Shown here: positions 1 to 6,911 of the stretch, in pieces
Layout: each line of letters begins with the position of its first letter
Position numbering within the stretch: position 1 is the stretch's first letter
The notes under the pieces: model-generated
What the model was told of the DNA's origin: nothing
The model's input: the letters and a program-made list of their open reading frames with translations, nothing else
Database searches by the model: none
Translations under genes and position numbers: made by a program
Assembly (NCBI GenBank): GCA_022565015.1
Contig: JADFKI010000061.1
Coordinates: forward strand, 1-14,470
Direction: 5' to 3'
Length of the DNA: 14,470 nucleotides
From: Chloroflexota bacterium
GTDB lineage: Bacteria > Chloroflexota > Dehalococcoidia > Lucifugimonadales > JADFKI01

Positions 1-1
1 T

Positions 2-379
2 TTCGATGAGATAACCTCCGGCGCAAGCAGCGACCTGGAGCAGGCGACCAATATCGCAAGGACAATGGTCACGAGATACGGCATGAGCGAGAAACTGGGC
101 CCGCGCACCTTCGGCAAACGCGAGGAGCTCGTATTTCTGGGCAGGGACCTGCACGAGCAGCGCGACTACAGCGATAGAGTGGCGCATGCGATCGATGAAG
201 AGGTCCGAAGTCTCATCGACGGGGCTTATCAGAATGCCAGAAAAGTGCTAACCAGTCACAAGGACAAGCTATCCCGGCTGGCGAGATACCTCATCTCGAA
301 CGAGACTATCGAAGCCGAACACCTTGATGAATTGCTCGCATCACAGACGCCACCAACGGCAGACGCGGCGCCCGCGTAG
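2..379 (+). CDS. ftsH: ATP-dependent zinc metalloprotease FtsH, C-terminal part (5' end outside window)
   Basis: The frame is open from base 2 and encodes the last 125 residues of an FtsH/M41 peptidase. FtsH is a membrane-anchored AAA+ protease that degrades misfolded membrane proteins and some short-lived regulators. The fragment starts in the hallmark segment reading FDEITSGASSDLEQAT, continues through IARTMVTRYGMSEKLGP, and then the helical end of the M41 domain. By family knowledge, the Asp of SSDL corresponds to the third zinc ligand; the AAA+ module and the HExxH motif lie upstream of the window. The protein ends in a short Pro/Ala-rich tail (residues about 112-125), as many FtsH proteins do. 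A strong terminator follows 23 bp after the stop. Identification is very secure; the gene is partial only because of the window edge. Confidence 0.96.
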   Translation, partial: FDEITSGASSDLEQATNIARTMVTRYGMSEKLGPRTFGKREELVFLGRDLHEQRDYSDRVAHAIDEEVRSLIDGAYQNARKVLTSHKDKLSRLARYLISNETIEAEHLDELLASQTPPTADAAPA

Positions 380-402
380 AGACTTGATTTGATGGAATAA
401 AG

Positions 403-429
403 AAGAGGCGAGCATTGCGCTCGCCTCTT
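403..429. terminator. Intrinsic terminator between ftsH and the convergent coiled-coil gene
   Basis: A perfect 11-bp stem (AAGAGGCGAGC at 403-413 pairing with 419-429) closes a 5-nt loop. On the + strand it is followed by a T-rich tract (TTTACTTTCTT); on the - strand it is followed by CTTTATTCC. It lies between two convergent stop codons (379 and 459), so it probably ends transcription from both sides. Confidence 0.9.
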
Positions 430-458
430 TACTTTCTTAACGTGTATCCGAAATGGGG

Positions 459-905
459 CTAGAGTTCCGACGAATAGAAATTCTCCGTAATCGCCTCACC
501 CGCCCGGGCGCTCGCATCCTCGATGAAACGCTCCAACTCGTCGATCTTCATCTGCTTCACGTCTTCACCCGACGTATGAGAAGACTTCATCGCGGCGAGC
601 TCCCTCTTGGCCTCCTCGATCTTTCCGGTAATGCTCAGGGCCTCCAGCTCGTTTTCGGCCTGGCGCTTCATGGCCAGCAGGTGCCGTTGCATCGTCTCCA
701 CCTTGTCCAGCCGCTCCTGTATCTCGCCCATCATGTTCAGGGTGGTCTCAACCGGGTTCCCGCCATGTATGGCGTGCCTGGGAGCGCGCTCCAGCTGACG
801 TTTGAACTGCCTTATCAGGGCTTTGAACTCGTCCTCTTTCCTGTTTACCTCGGCGAGAAGCATCCGCAGAGCGGATATAACCTTCTGCATTTCGGGCATT
901 GCCAT
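459..905 (-). CDS. Small coiled-coil protein of unknown function (148 aa)
   Basis: I do not recognise a family. I place the start at the ATG at 905 (protein begins MAMPEMQKV) because GAGGTG at 911-916 lies 5 nt upstream. A longer reading from 947 would add 14 residues with no ribosome site. The product is almost entirely charged helix: residues about 5-45 (many Lys/Glu/Arg/Leu) and about 55-148 have the heptad-like spacing of a coiled coil, broken by a short Gly/Pro-containing linker (HGGNPVE) near residue 50. There is no signal peptide, membrane segment or cysteine motif. It is likely a soluble, oligomeric cytoplasmic protein. It is convergent with ftsH and lies downstream of the aminotransferase gene on the same strand, 278 bp away, so it probably has its own promoter. 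Codon use looks like that of its neighbours. Confidence 0.72.
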   Translation of the reverse strand: MAMPEMQKVISALRMLLAEVNRKEDEFKALIRQFKRQLERAPRHAIHGGNPVETTLNMMGEIQERLDKVETMQRHLLAMKRQAENELEALSITGKIEEAKRELAAMKSSHTSGEDVKQMKIDELERFIEDASARAGEAITENFYSSEL

Positions 906-933
906 GTCGTCACCTCGTCCTCGTACCCGAAGA

Positions 934-942
934 ATCTTAGCA
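934..942 (-). promoter_or_regulatory. Candidate extended -10 promoter for the coiled-coil gene
   Basis: On the - strand the sequence reads TGCTAAGAT, an extended -10 (TGn plus a 4/6 match to TATAAT), 28 bp upstream of the ATG at 905. No good -35 box is visible, which extended -10 promoters tolerate. The same TGCTAA core occurs upstream of the aminotransferase gene and the first MFS gene. Confidence 0.4.
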
Positions 943-1122
943 TCCACTCGACTCGCATTGAAGTAAGGCCGAGGACATCATATGAGGCATTCCGGATCAC
1001 GCTGGTGCATGGGAGAGGGGAATCGGAAGGCGGTTGGACCGATTGTGCGCGGCCCGTATTCGACGATCTGGCTCCCGGGGGCCTTCGGTGATTCAGGCAA
1101 GGCTTGGTGGAGAGGTGTCGGT

Positions 1123-1162
1123 TCTCATGAGATCGCGACACAAACGCTATCGGATGTGTCGC
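1123..1162. repeat. Adjacent palindrome and hairpin behind the aminotransferase gene
   Basis: TCTCATGAGA (1123-1132) is a perfect 10-bp palindrome. Two bases on, GCGACACA (1135-1142) and TGTGTCGC (1155-1162) form a perfect 8-bp stem with a 12-nt loop. The hairpin begins 21 bp past the stop of the - strand aminotransferase gene. It has no T-tract after it on that strand, so it is not a standard intrinsic terminator. It may act as a 3'-end processing or stability hairpin, or as part of a Rho-dependent end; the function is not visible. A weaker 6-bp inverted repeat (AATCGG/CCGATT, 1021-1044) lies in the same 278-bp gap. Confidence 0.5.
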
Positions 1163-1183
1163 AATTTCCACACAGGCTGGTAA

Positions 1184-2293
1184 TTACCCGCCGGCAGGCA
1201 CCCGGGCAGCCTTGAAGCCAACCTTGGGCAAAACCTTGGCAAGCGCCGCGATAGTCTGCTCTATCTCGTCGTCAGTGGTCCGCCCCATGTGCCCGATCCT
1301 GAAGATCTTGCCGCTTAGCGACTTCTGGCCACCGGCGATCACCACGTTGTGGTCCTCTTTCACTCTGCCGATTAGCAGGCCCGCATCCACGCCTACGGGT
1401 ATCTTCACCGCCGTTACGGTATCGGAGGCGACGAGCTCGTCGGGGAATAGGGACAGGCCCAGACCCTTGACGCCGTCCCGCGTCAGCCGCCCAATAGTTG
1501 CGTGCCGCTCGAATACGCTGCCCATGCCCTCTTGGAGTATCTTATCTAATGCGTTGTCCAGGGCGAACATCGTTGATATCGATGGCGTATAGGGTGGCTG
1601 GCCGATCTCCAAGTACCTCTTGTATTGCGCCATATCGAAGTAGAACTTAGGCATGTCCGACTCGGCATGCGCCTGCCACGCGCGCTCGCTGAAGCTAAGA
1701 AAAGCGAGGCCCGGCGGGAGCATCCACCCCTTTTGCGAGGCGGTGGCTATGGCATCGCACCCCCACGCATCGGCGCTCAGAGGAAGGGAGCACACGCTGC
1801 TAATTCCGTCCACGAGCAGGAGCTTGTCGAACTCTCCCTTTACGACCTTCCCGATGGCCTCCAGATCGTTTGTAACTCCCGTGGACGTCTCGTTGTGAGT
1901 GACGAGAACCGCCTTGATGTCAGGCTGTTGACTGAGCACCTTGCGAACTTCTTCCGTGTCGACGGCGGTGCCGTATGGGAAGGCCAGCGTCTCGACTTGG
2001 GCGCCGTACACCTCGGCGATCTCACCGAAACGCTCGCCGAAAACCCCTACGGTCACATTCAATACCTTGTCGCCGCGGGACAGGGTGTTGACGACGGCAG
2101 CCTCCATGGCTCCCGTGCCCGATGCGGTCAGGATGTAAACGTCGCCCTTGGTTTCGAATACCTGCTTAAGTCGGTCCGTCGTGCGATAAAGGATTTCCTT
2201 AAATTCGGGCCCTCGATGATTGATCATTGGCCTGGACATCGATTCAAGGATTTCTTTCGGGACCGGTATAGGACCGGGGATACGCAGGTTCAC
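1184..2293 (-). CDS. Class V PLP-dependent aminotransferase (alanine/serine-glyoxylate type)
   Basis: This is a fold-type I aminotransferase of 369 residues, the usual length for the alanine-glyoxylate, serine-glyoxylate and serine-pyruvate group. Enzymes of this group move an amino group between Ala/Ser and glyoxylate or pyruvate in the cytoplasm. Visible marks are the N-terminal IPGPIPVP (substrate loop), the cofactor-binding SGTGAMEAAV near residue 58, HNETSTG near 133, VDGISS near 162, and the ASQKGW segment, whose Lys (about residue 188) should form the Schiff base with PLP. The C-terminal domain ends in FRIGHMGRTTDDEI, a family signature. I chose the GTG at 2293 because AGGAG (2301-2305) lies 7 nt upstream and the protein then begins just before the conserved IPGP. 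A longer reading from 2344 would run through the promoter. The exact donor/acceptor pair, including ureidoglycine or hydroxypyruvate variants, cannot be told from sequence alone. It is divergent from the MFS gene. Confidence 0.9.
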   Translation of the reverse strand: MNLRIPGPIPVPKEILESMSRPMINHRGPEFKEILYRTTDRLKQVFETKGDVYILTASGTGAMEAAVVNTLSRGDKVLNVTVGVFGERFGEIAEVYGAQVETLAFPYGTAVDTEEVRKVLSQQPDIKAVLVTHNETSTGVTNDLEAIGKVVKGEFDKLLLVDGISSVCSLPLSADAWGCDAIATASQKGWMLPPGLAFLSFSERAWQAHAESDMPKFYFDMAQYKRYLEIGQPPYTPSISTMFALDNALDKILQEGMGSVFERHATIGRLTRDGVKGLGLSLFPDELVASDTVTAVKIPVGVDAGLLIGRVKEDHNVVIAGGQKSLSGKIFRIGHMGRTTDDEIEQTIAALAKVLPKVGFKAARVPAGG

Positions 2294-2300
2294 GACGCTA

Positions 2301-2305
2301 CTCCT
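2301..2305 (-). promoter_or_regulatory. Ribosome binding site that sets the GTG start of the aminotransferase
   Basis: AGGAG on the - strand lies 7 nt before the GTG at 2293. It is the only good Shine-Dalgarno near the conserved N-terminus, and it decides the start against the upstream frame extension. Confidence 0.65.
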
Positions 2306-2334
2306 AGGGGTTATGCAGGCATTTGGCCCAAACG

Positions 2335-2343
2335 ATTTTAGCA
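2335..2343 (-). promoter_or_regulatory. Candidate extended -10 promoter for the aminotransferase gene
   Basis: TGCTAAAAT on the - strand is an extended -10 (5/6 match to TATAAT plus TG), about 41 bp upstream of the GTG start. There is no clear -35 box. It has the same core as the elements at 934-942 and 2452-2460. Confidence 0.5.
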
Positions 2344-2431
2344 CAGCGGGACAGCGAGTTGGGAGTTATTTCACAATGTTCCTGGAAGGCGCCGACCCGA
2401 GTCCCGGCGCATGGGTTGAACGTCTGCCGGA

Positions 2432-2460
2432 TTGACCGCCCTGCATGCGGCTGCTAAGCT
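2432..2460 (+). promoter_or_regulatory. Candidate sigma70-type promoter for the first MFS gene
   Basis: TTGACC (2432-2437, 5/6 to the -35 consensus), a 17-bp spacer, then TAAGCT (2455-2460) preceded by TG (2452-2453), giving TGCTAAGCT. It places transcription start about 19 nt before the ATG at 2486. The position argues against the TTG at 2432 being the translation start. Confidence 0.5.
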
Positions 2461-2485
2461 TGCGCCGCCAGGCGATGAGGCGAAT

Positions 2486-3718
2486 ATGGTAGGAAGATTC
2501 CAGAGCCGCTGGGTAATCCTTGTAGCAGGATTCGTTGTCCTGTTCTTTAGTGGTGGGTCCCGATTCGCCTTTGGCCTGATGCTCAAACCCATGAGCGAAG
2601 ACCTGGGATGGAGTCGCTCCTCTCTGTCGCTGGCCGTCGCCTCGTTCATGGTCGTGCTGGCCGTCGCCCTGCCCATATTTGGCAGGCTGGTAGACCGCCA
2701 CGATATGCGCTACATCCTCGCGAGCGCCGGTATCGTCGCGGCCATCGGCCTAAGCCTGATGGGAATCGTAAACGCGGCGTGGCAGATTATACTGTTCTAT
2801 GGCGTCATCTACGCCATAGGCAACGCCGGAACGTCCACGGCGATTATCGGCGTTCTGATTGTTCGCTGGTTCGAACGAGGACGAGGAATCGCCACCAGCG
2901 CGGCCGTTTCAGGCAACGCCGTCGGGCAGCTGGTGATAATCGCCCTGCTTGCGTCGCTGCTGGCCATCGCTGGTTGGCGCACCACGTACGTAGTTCTGGG
3001 TATAGCCAACCTGGTAATACTCGTACCAGTCGCACTCATTCTCATCCGACCTGGCTCGAGCAACAGGCAGGAAGTTGCGGTCGAGCAAGATGTGATTGAA
3101 GCCACCGGGCCCGTGCCGGCGGCCCTTCCCATGAGAGCCGTGCTCGGCTCCCGGCAGTTCTGGGTCTTGCTGGCCGTTTTTTTCGTCTGTGGACTGCAGG
3201 ACTTTTTCGTCGCGACCCACATCGTGGCGTTTGCGCTGGACCAGGGGGTAAGCCCGGTGCTGTCCGGGAACATGCTTGCGCTGATGGGTGTGATGGGCCT
3301 TGTGGGCGTGTTATTGTCGGGAGCGATGTCCGACAGGTTCGGTGCCGTGTTTCCAACCGCCCTCTGCTTTTTACTGCGCATCGCAATATTCGGGTTCATC
3401 GTCTACTTCCAAAGCACGGCCGCCATCATCGTATTCGCGCTGCTGTACGGTCTCACGTTCCTCATCACGGCGCCGCTTACGGTGATCTTCGCCGGCAACA
3501 TATTCGGTAAGCAACGCCTCGGGACCATCAGTGGCTTGATAACGATGGTCCACCACATCGGGGGTGGGCTTGGGGCCTTCATAGGTGGGGTAATGTTCGA
3601 GACCTGGGGAAGCTACGATGAGGCCTTTATCTTGATGTTCGCGCTATCAGCAGTCGGCATGGCGTTCACAATACTCATTCGGGAAAGGCCTATGGTCCCA
3701 GCGACGAGGTTGGCCTAG
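2486..3718 (+). CDS. MFS transporter, monocarboxylate/OFA-like (410 aa)
   Basis: This is a 12-helix integral membrane carrier of the major facilitator superfamily. It has two bundles of six hydrophobic segments separated by a charged loop at about residues 190-215. The motif-A loop between helices 2 and 3 reads GRLVDRHDMR (about residues 66-75), and its second-half partner is SGAMSDRFG. The segment RWFERGRGIATSAAVSG (from about residue 127) closely follows the RWF-x-x-RRG-x-A pattern typical of the monocarboxylate porter and oxalate/formate antiporter groups, so a carboxylate substrate is the best guess. I chose the ATG at 2486 because GAGG lies 5 nt upstream and the protein then starts right before helix 1. 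A TTG 54 bp upstream lies inside the likely promoter. An SDR gene follows 65 bp later and may be co-transcribed. The actual substrate is unknown. Confidence 0.88.
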   Translation: MVGRFQSRWVILVAGFVVLFFSGGSRFAFGLMLKPMSEDLGWSRSSLSLAVASFMVVLAVALPIFGRLVDRHDMRYILASAGIVAAIGLSLMGIVNAAWQIILFYGVIYAIGNAGTSTAIIGVLIVRWFERGRGIATSAAVSGNAVGQLVIIALLASLLAIAGWRTTYVVLGIANLVILVPVALILIRPGSSNRQEVAVEQDVIEATGPVPAALPMRAVLGSRQFWVLLAVFFVCGLQDFFVATHIVAFALDQGVSPVLSGNMLALMGVMGLVGVLLSGAMSDRFGAVFPTALCFLLRIAIFGFIVYFQSTAAIIVFALLYGLTFLITAPLTVIFAGNIFGKQRLGTISGLITMVHHIGGGLGAFIGGVMFETWGSYDEAFILMFALSAVGMAFTILIRERPMVPATRLA

Positions 3719-3783
3719 AGTCGAGTCTTCGGGGTCTCAAAGTCCTGAATTATGACATCACATTGCTGGCGGAGGACGGTATC

Positions 3784-4746
3784 ATGAGCACCCTGGTGAC
3801 TGGAGGCGCTGGATTTATCGGCGCGGAGGTCGTGCACGGACTTCTGGCAGGCGGAGAAAAGCGTCCGTTCATATTCAGCCGCAACCCCAACATGAGGCTG
3901 CTCGACGATGTAGCAGACCAGGTAGAGCTTATCAGTGGCGATCTCGGCAATTTCAGCCACGTGCTCGATGCAGTCAAGGCAGCCCGGCCTGAGGTAATCT
4001 ACCATTTTGGAGCCATGCTATCGCTGCCTTCCGACGCGGATCCGGCAGCCGCCATTCATACCAATGCTATGGGGACTTTTCACGTGCTCGAGGCAGCAAG
4101 GTTGTTCGATGTAAGGCAGGTGATTTTCTCGAGCTCGATCAGCGTTTACGGCTCAGGCATTCACGGAGACGTAATCGACGATTTCACGCTCCAGCGCCCG
4201 CAGCTTTTCTATGGAGTTACCAAGGTATTTGGCGAGCAAATGGGCCTGTTTTACAGGAGAAAGTATGCCGTCGATTTCCGATGCATAAGGTATCCATCCG
4301 TCATAGGGCCGGGTGCTCGAACGCCCGGCGCGGTACAGTATACGTCCTGGGTGATTGAGGAGTGTGCCAAGGGAAATCCGTTCACTATCAATGTGAATCC
4401 CGATACAAGAGTTCCCGTGATGTACATCAAGGAAGCCGGCCAAGCGGCGATCATGCTTGCAGAGGCGCCTGTGGAGAGCATAAAGACCGTGAACTACAAC
4501 ATTGACGGGGTGAAGCCTTCTCCAAGCGCGGGAGAGCTTGCCGACGCCGTTAGGGCTAAGTTGCCCGACGCGAAGATAGAATTTAAGCCCGACCCGGAGC
4601 TTCAGGCAATCTTGGACGAGGCCATAAGGCCTTTTGATGACACCAACGCGCGAAACGAATGGGGATGGCAACCGGGGTATCGTCTGGAACGGATTGTCGA
4701 TGACTTTCTTGGGGAGTTGAAGCAAAATCCTCAACGGTACGAATGA
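3784..4746 (+). CDS. Extended SDR (NAD-dependent epimerase/dehydratase family), L-threonine 3-dehydrogenase-like
   Basis: A 320-residue extended short-chain dehydrogenase with an N-terminal Rossmann fold. The NAD-binding TGGAGFIG is at residues 6-13. The acidic GDL segment is near 52-54. The catalytic Ser lies in FSSSISVYG (about 116-123), and the YxxxK pair is Tyr143/Lys147 in YGVTK. The stretch QRPQLFYGVTKVFGE, the following RYPSVIGPG, and the later PDTRVPVMYI strongly resemble SDR-type L-threonine 3-dehydrogenases, which oxidise threonine to 2-amino-3-ketobutyrate with NAD. The usual TDH glycine-rich PGGGTTDYA stretch is replaced here by PGAVQYTSW, so the substrate may differ, and sugar-nucleotide epimerase remains an alternative. 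The ATG at 3784 is chosen because GGAGG (3771-3775) lies 8 nt upstream. It is 65 bp downstream of the MFS gene and on the same strand. Confidence 0.85.
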   Translation: MSTLVTGGAGFIGAEVVHGLLAGGEKRPFIFSRNPNMRLLDDVADQVELISGDLGNFSHVLDAVKAARPEVIYHFGAMLSLPSDADPAAAIHTNAMGTFHVLEAARLFDVRQVIFSSSISVYGSGIHGDVIDDFTLQRPQLFYGVTKVFGEQMGLFYRRKYAVDFRCIRYPSVIGPGARTPGAVQYTSWVIEECAKGNPFTINVNPDTRVPVMYIKEAGQAAIMLAEAPVESIKTVNYNIDGVKPSPSAGELADAVRAKLPDAKIEFKPDPELQAILDEAIRPFDDTNARNEWGWQPGYRLERIVDDFLGELKQNPQRYE

Positions 4747-4848
4747 CGGCAGGATGCCCCATGTTGCGGGTTGAAAAAGTCTGGACGAATCCCCGTGCGC
4801 AATGACGGCCTATCTCTGACCCGACGTACCACCTGGTTTGACGGATTC

Positions 4849-6054
4849 TTAATCATTGTCGTCGGCCCGTTTCCTGCTATTGCCTATTGCGAAGCCGAAC
4901 ATTCCCGCCAACGCGCCGACGCCGACCATGGCGAAGGTCGCGCCGATACCAAGAGCGCCTCCGATGGGCCCCATGATGAACGAGCCGCCGCTGCCCCCGA
5001 TGTCCCACGCCTGCTGGAGTGTCGCCAGTGCCGCACTTCGCTCTCGCGCCGGCACCCTGTCCACCACCAGGGACTGCATTCCCGGCTGGATGAGCCCAAA
5101 GCCTACGCCGGCTAGAAATCCCGCAGACAGAAACATCGCCCTATTGTCGGCGCCCATCAGCAAAAACATGGCCACGGCCGTCAGAAAAAGCCCGGGTATT
5201 ATCACGGTGGCGCGTCCGGCCCTATCCGATACGGCACCGCTGATCAACATGCTCAACATGGACGTCAGGGAAAACACCGTGAAGTACAGTCCGGGATTCC
5301 CCAGGCTTCTCTCCAGGGCGAGCAGCGGAAGAAAGGTATTTACGGGGGCGGTAGTCAGGGTGTAGCTAAGAAAGATGATCGTCGGGAAGATCGCGCCTCC
5401 GGCAATGAGCGGAATCTTGACGTTGGGGTCAACCGATGGACTGGCCGCCCGTGCGTTGATTCTGGCGGAAGACATGCCCATAGCCAGGACCACGCCGAGA
5501 AAGCCGGTGCCCGCCGAGAATAGGAAACTCGAAGTGAACCCAAACTGGCTGAGAAGCCAGAACGCCAGCACAGGGGCATAGAGATTGGACACCGCGATGG
5601 CGTTGCCCATATAAGACATGGCCTCAGCCCGCCTCCGCTCGGGGGCCAGGTCCACGACGATGGTGCTGGTCGCCACGGGCGCTATAGCCAGGCCAACGCC
5701 CTGCAGAATGCGAACGGGCACCAGCATCCACACGTTTGGCGCCGGTATGTAGAGGAGGCTCGCAACGGCAAACACGATCGTTCCCCAGATCACGATTCGC
5801 TTGGCGCCAAACTCGTAAGTCCAGCGTCCTGCGAAGGGCCGTATTAGCAGACCAACCAGGCCGAACGAGCCTACGACGATCCCCAGCTGCCACTCCTGGC
5901 CGCCCCTGTCAAGGACGTAGGGCGGAATGATCGTGAAAAGCGAGGTGTAGCTGGCAAAGAGAAAGTGCCCAGTCAGGAGATTGATGACGAAGTCGGGCGT
6001 CCAGAGCCTGTTTGCCGACCGGTCAGGAATTGTAGGGGATGAGCTGGTTGCCAT
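4849..6054 (-). CDS. MFS transporter, drug/metabolite efflux-like (401 aa)
   Basis: This is a second 12-segment MFS carrier, not closely similar to the first. Helix 2-3 motif A reads RPFAGRWTYEFGAKR (from about residue 72). Helix 4 has the RILQGVG motif (about 115-121), which is common in DHA1-type drug:H+ antiporters and related sugar or metabolite exporters. After that comes DLAPERRRAEAMS, the usual cytoplasmic loop. The second half carries SGAVSDRAGRATVI. Where DHA1 proteins usually have a GP pair in helix 5, this protein reads LYAP, so an antiporter role is uncertain. The ATG at 6054 is preferred over a TTG at 6063, although the ribosome site is weak (TTGGA close upstream). The gene is convergent with the SDR gene, with a 102-bp gap and no clear terminator. 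The substrate cannot be assigned. Confidence 0.87.
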   Translation of the reverse strand: MATSSSPTIPDRSANRLWTPDFVINLLTGHFLFASYTSLFTIIPPYVLDRGGQEWQLGIVVGSFGLVGLLIRPFAGRWTYEFGAKRIVIWGTIVFAVASLLYIPAPNVWMLVPVRILQGVGLAIAPVATSTIVVDLAPERRRAEAMSYMGNAIAVSNLYAPVLAFWLLSQFGFTSSFLFSAGTGFLGVVLAMGMSSARINARAASPSVDPNVKIPLIAGGAIFPTIIFLSYTLTTAPVNTFLPLLALERSLGNPGLYFTVFSLTSMLSMLISGAVSDRAGRATVIIPGLFLTAVAMFLLMGADNRAMFLSAGFLAGVGFGLIQPGMQSLVVDRVPARERSAALATLQQAWDIGGSGGSFIMGPIGGALGIGATFAMVGVGALAGMFGFAIGNSRKRADDND

Positions 6055-6277
6055 ACGTTCCAATGTTCAGGATACGATAGCCTTGGCCATCGCTCTCATA
6101 AACATACTCCCTTCCGACTCCGTAGACAACGAAAGCCGTGACAGCCCAGCTCGAAGTCACGGGTAACGAAGGCGGATCGTCAGAAGGTCGAATTTCCGCT
6201 TCACCGGACTGGATGAGACCGACTTGCCCGGCGGGGAGGTCCGTTCTCGCGGATTTCGCGATGTATCTGAAATAGCA
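6055..6277. other. Intergenic gap between the second MFS gene and the CBS gene terminator
   Basis: No gene is seen here. The one clear structure is a perfect 7-bp inverted repeat, CCGTGAC (6136-6142) and GTCACGG (6156-6162), with a 13-nt spacer, about 82 bp upstream of the MFS start. It could be an operator or a hairpin. A weak -10-like TATCGT lies nearer the MFS gene on the - strand. Nothing else stands out. Confidence 0.4.
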
Positions 6278-6303
6278 AAGGGCGGGAAATCCTACCCGCC
6301 CTT
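6278..6303 (-). terminator. Intrinsic terminator of the CBS-domain gene
   Basis: A 9-bp GC-rich stem (AAGGGCGGG at 6278-6286 with CCCGCCCTT at 6295-6303) and an 8-nt loop lie 32 bp after the CBS stop codon on the - strand. The transcript then continues TTGCTATTTC, a modest U-rich tail. Confidence 0.75.
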
Positions 6304-6335
6304 GACTGGTCCCGTAGTCCGCTTCGAAATATAAA

Positions 6336-6755
6336 CTAGTACGCGCCGGCCGCGCTCTCTGAGAATATTGGCTGAGGTTCGTCGGCGACGTCCATTGCCC
6401 TTGAGGCGCTGTCGGACGTAATGAGGCCCACGAGCCTGTCTTCGTCTACGACGGGCAGGAAGCTGATCTGGTCGTCCAGCATGAGTATGAGCGCTTCGCC
6501 TATGCCCGTTTCCGGATACGCATATTCGGTGATGATCGACATGTGCCGGAAGACCTGGCATTCCCATGAGACGTGGCCGTCGATAAGGCAACCAAGGACC
6601 ATGTCCCTCTCCGTGATGATTCCCGCCGGAACCTCGCCGTCGACCACGATCAGGCATCCGGTGCCGGCCTCACTCATGAGCTGGGCCGCCTGCGCTACCG
6701 TCTCCTCGAGGCCGACGGTGCTAAATTTGGATTCCATTACCTGCGATACATCCAA
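6336..6755 (-). CDS. Two-CBS-domain protein (139 aa)
   Basis: This is a stand-alone Bateman module with two CBS repeats and little else. CBS1 is about residues 1-58, ending in GIITERDMVLG, the classic end of a CBS motif. CBS2 is about residues 67-122, with SFLPVVDEDRLVGLITSDSA. Such pairs bind adenine nucleotides and act as energy or redox sensors, usually by interacting with another protein. No partner is encoded alongside. The start is TTG at 6755: a near-perfect AAGGAGGT (6762-6769) lies 6 nt upstream and the protein then begins DVSQVMES, a typical CBS1 opening. It has its own upstream region, with two GTGA-N6-TCAC palindromes (6875-6927), and its own terminator, so it is probably a single-gene unit under specific control. 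The short acidic and Ala-rich tail has no visible function. Confidence 0.9.
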   Translation of the reverse strand: MDVSQVMESKFSTVGLEETVAQAAQLMSEAGTGCLIVVDGEVPAGIITERDMVLGCLIDGHVSWECQVFRHMSIITEYAYPETGIGEALILMLDDQISFLPVVDEDRLVGLITSDSASRAMDVADEPQPIFSESAAGAY

Positions 6756-6761
6756 AGCGAA

Positions 6762-6769
6762 ACCTCCTT
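6762..6769 (-). promoter_or_regulatory. Strong ribosome binding site for the TTG start of the CBS gene
   Basis: AAGGAGGT on the - strand is followed by 6 nt and then TTG at 6755. The next in-frame ATG is six codons further in and has no such site, so the TTG start is well supported. Confidence 0.8.
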
Positions 6770-6874
6770 CTACCTAACCAGACAGCCTCTATAAAGCCGA
6801 CTATCTGGTCCACCCTGCCCTTCGCTTTCCACCTGGACAATTCTGTCAAATGCGGTGACGAAGAATCAACGCAT

Positions 6875-6890
6875 TGTGATTTCCGTCACT
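6875..6890. promoter_or_regulatory. Crp/Fnr-like palindrome 1 upstream of the CBS gene
   Basis: TGTGATTTCCGTCACT matches the TGTGA-N6-TCACA pattern of Crp/Fnr-superfamily sites at all but the last base. On the - strand it overlaps the edge of a TATAGT -10-like box (6888-6893). Its centre is 37 bp from that of palindrome 2. Confidence 0.5.
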
Positions 6891-6893
6891 ATA
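6888..6893 (-). promoter_or_regulatory. Candidate -10 box for the CBS gene
   Basis: TATAGT on the - strand (5/6 to consensus) lies between the two palindromes. It predicts a transcript start near 6881 and a 5' leader of about 125 nt. No -35 box is visible, as expected if an activator bound at palindrome 2 is required. This is one of several AT-rich candidates in the region. Confidence 0.3.
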
Positions 6894-6911
6894 TGCAAGG
6901 GTACCACACCT

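Noticed and set aside
453..1091. A 212-codon + strand frame opposite the coiled-coil gene.
   Set aside because: It has no ribosome site and a Leu/His/Arg-rich composition typical of antisense frames, and it reads through the intergenic region without any domain.
845..1171. An open frame on the - strand with a CPKC-x-x-LYPLCGC cysteine pattern that looks like a zinc ribbon.
   Set aside because: It overlaps the well-supported coiled-coil gene in another frame, has no ribosome site, and the rest of its sequence is not protein-like.
4747..4848. A short GGACGAATCCCC...GCGCAATGACGG segment looks like part of a dispersed intergenic repeat.
   Set aside because: There is only one copy in the window and no paired arms, so it cannot be called a repeat without the rest of the genome.
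4744..5115. The SDR gene ends in TGA and the same frame stays open for about 120 more codons, which could suggest selenocysteine readthrough given selB nearby.
   Set aside because: The SDR is already full length, most of the extension is antisense to the MFS gene and shows no family sequence, and I see no SECIS-like hairpin right after the TGA.
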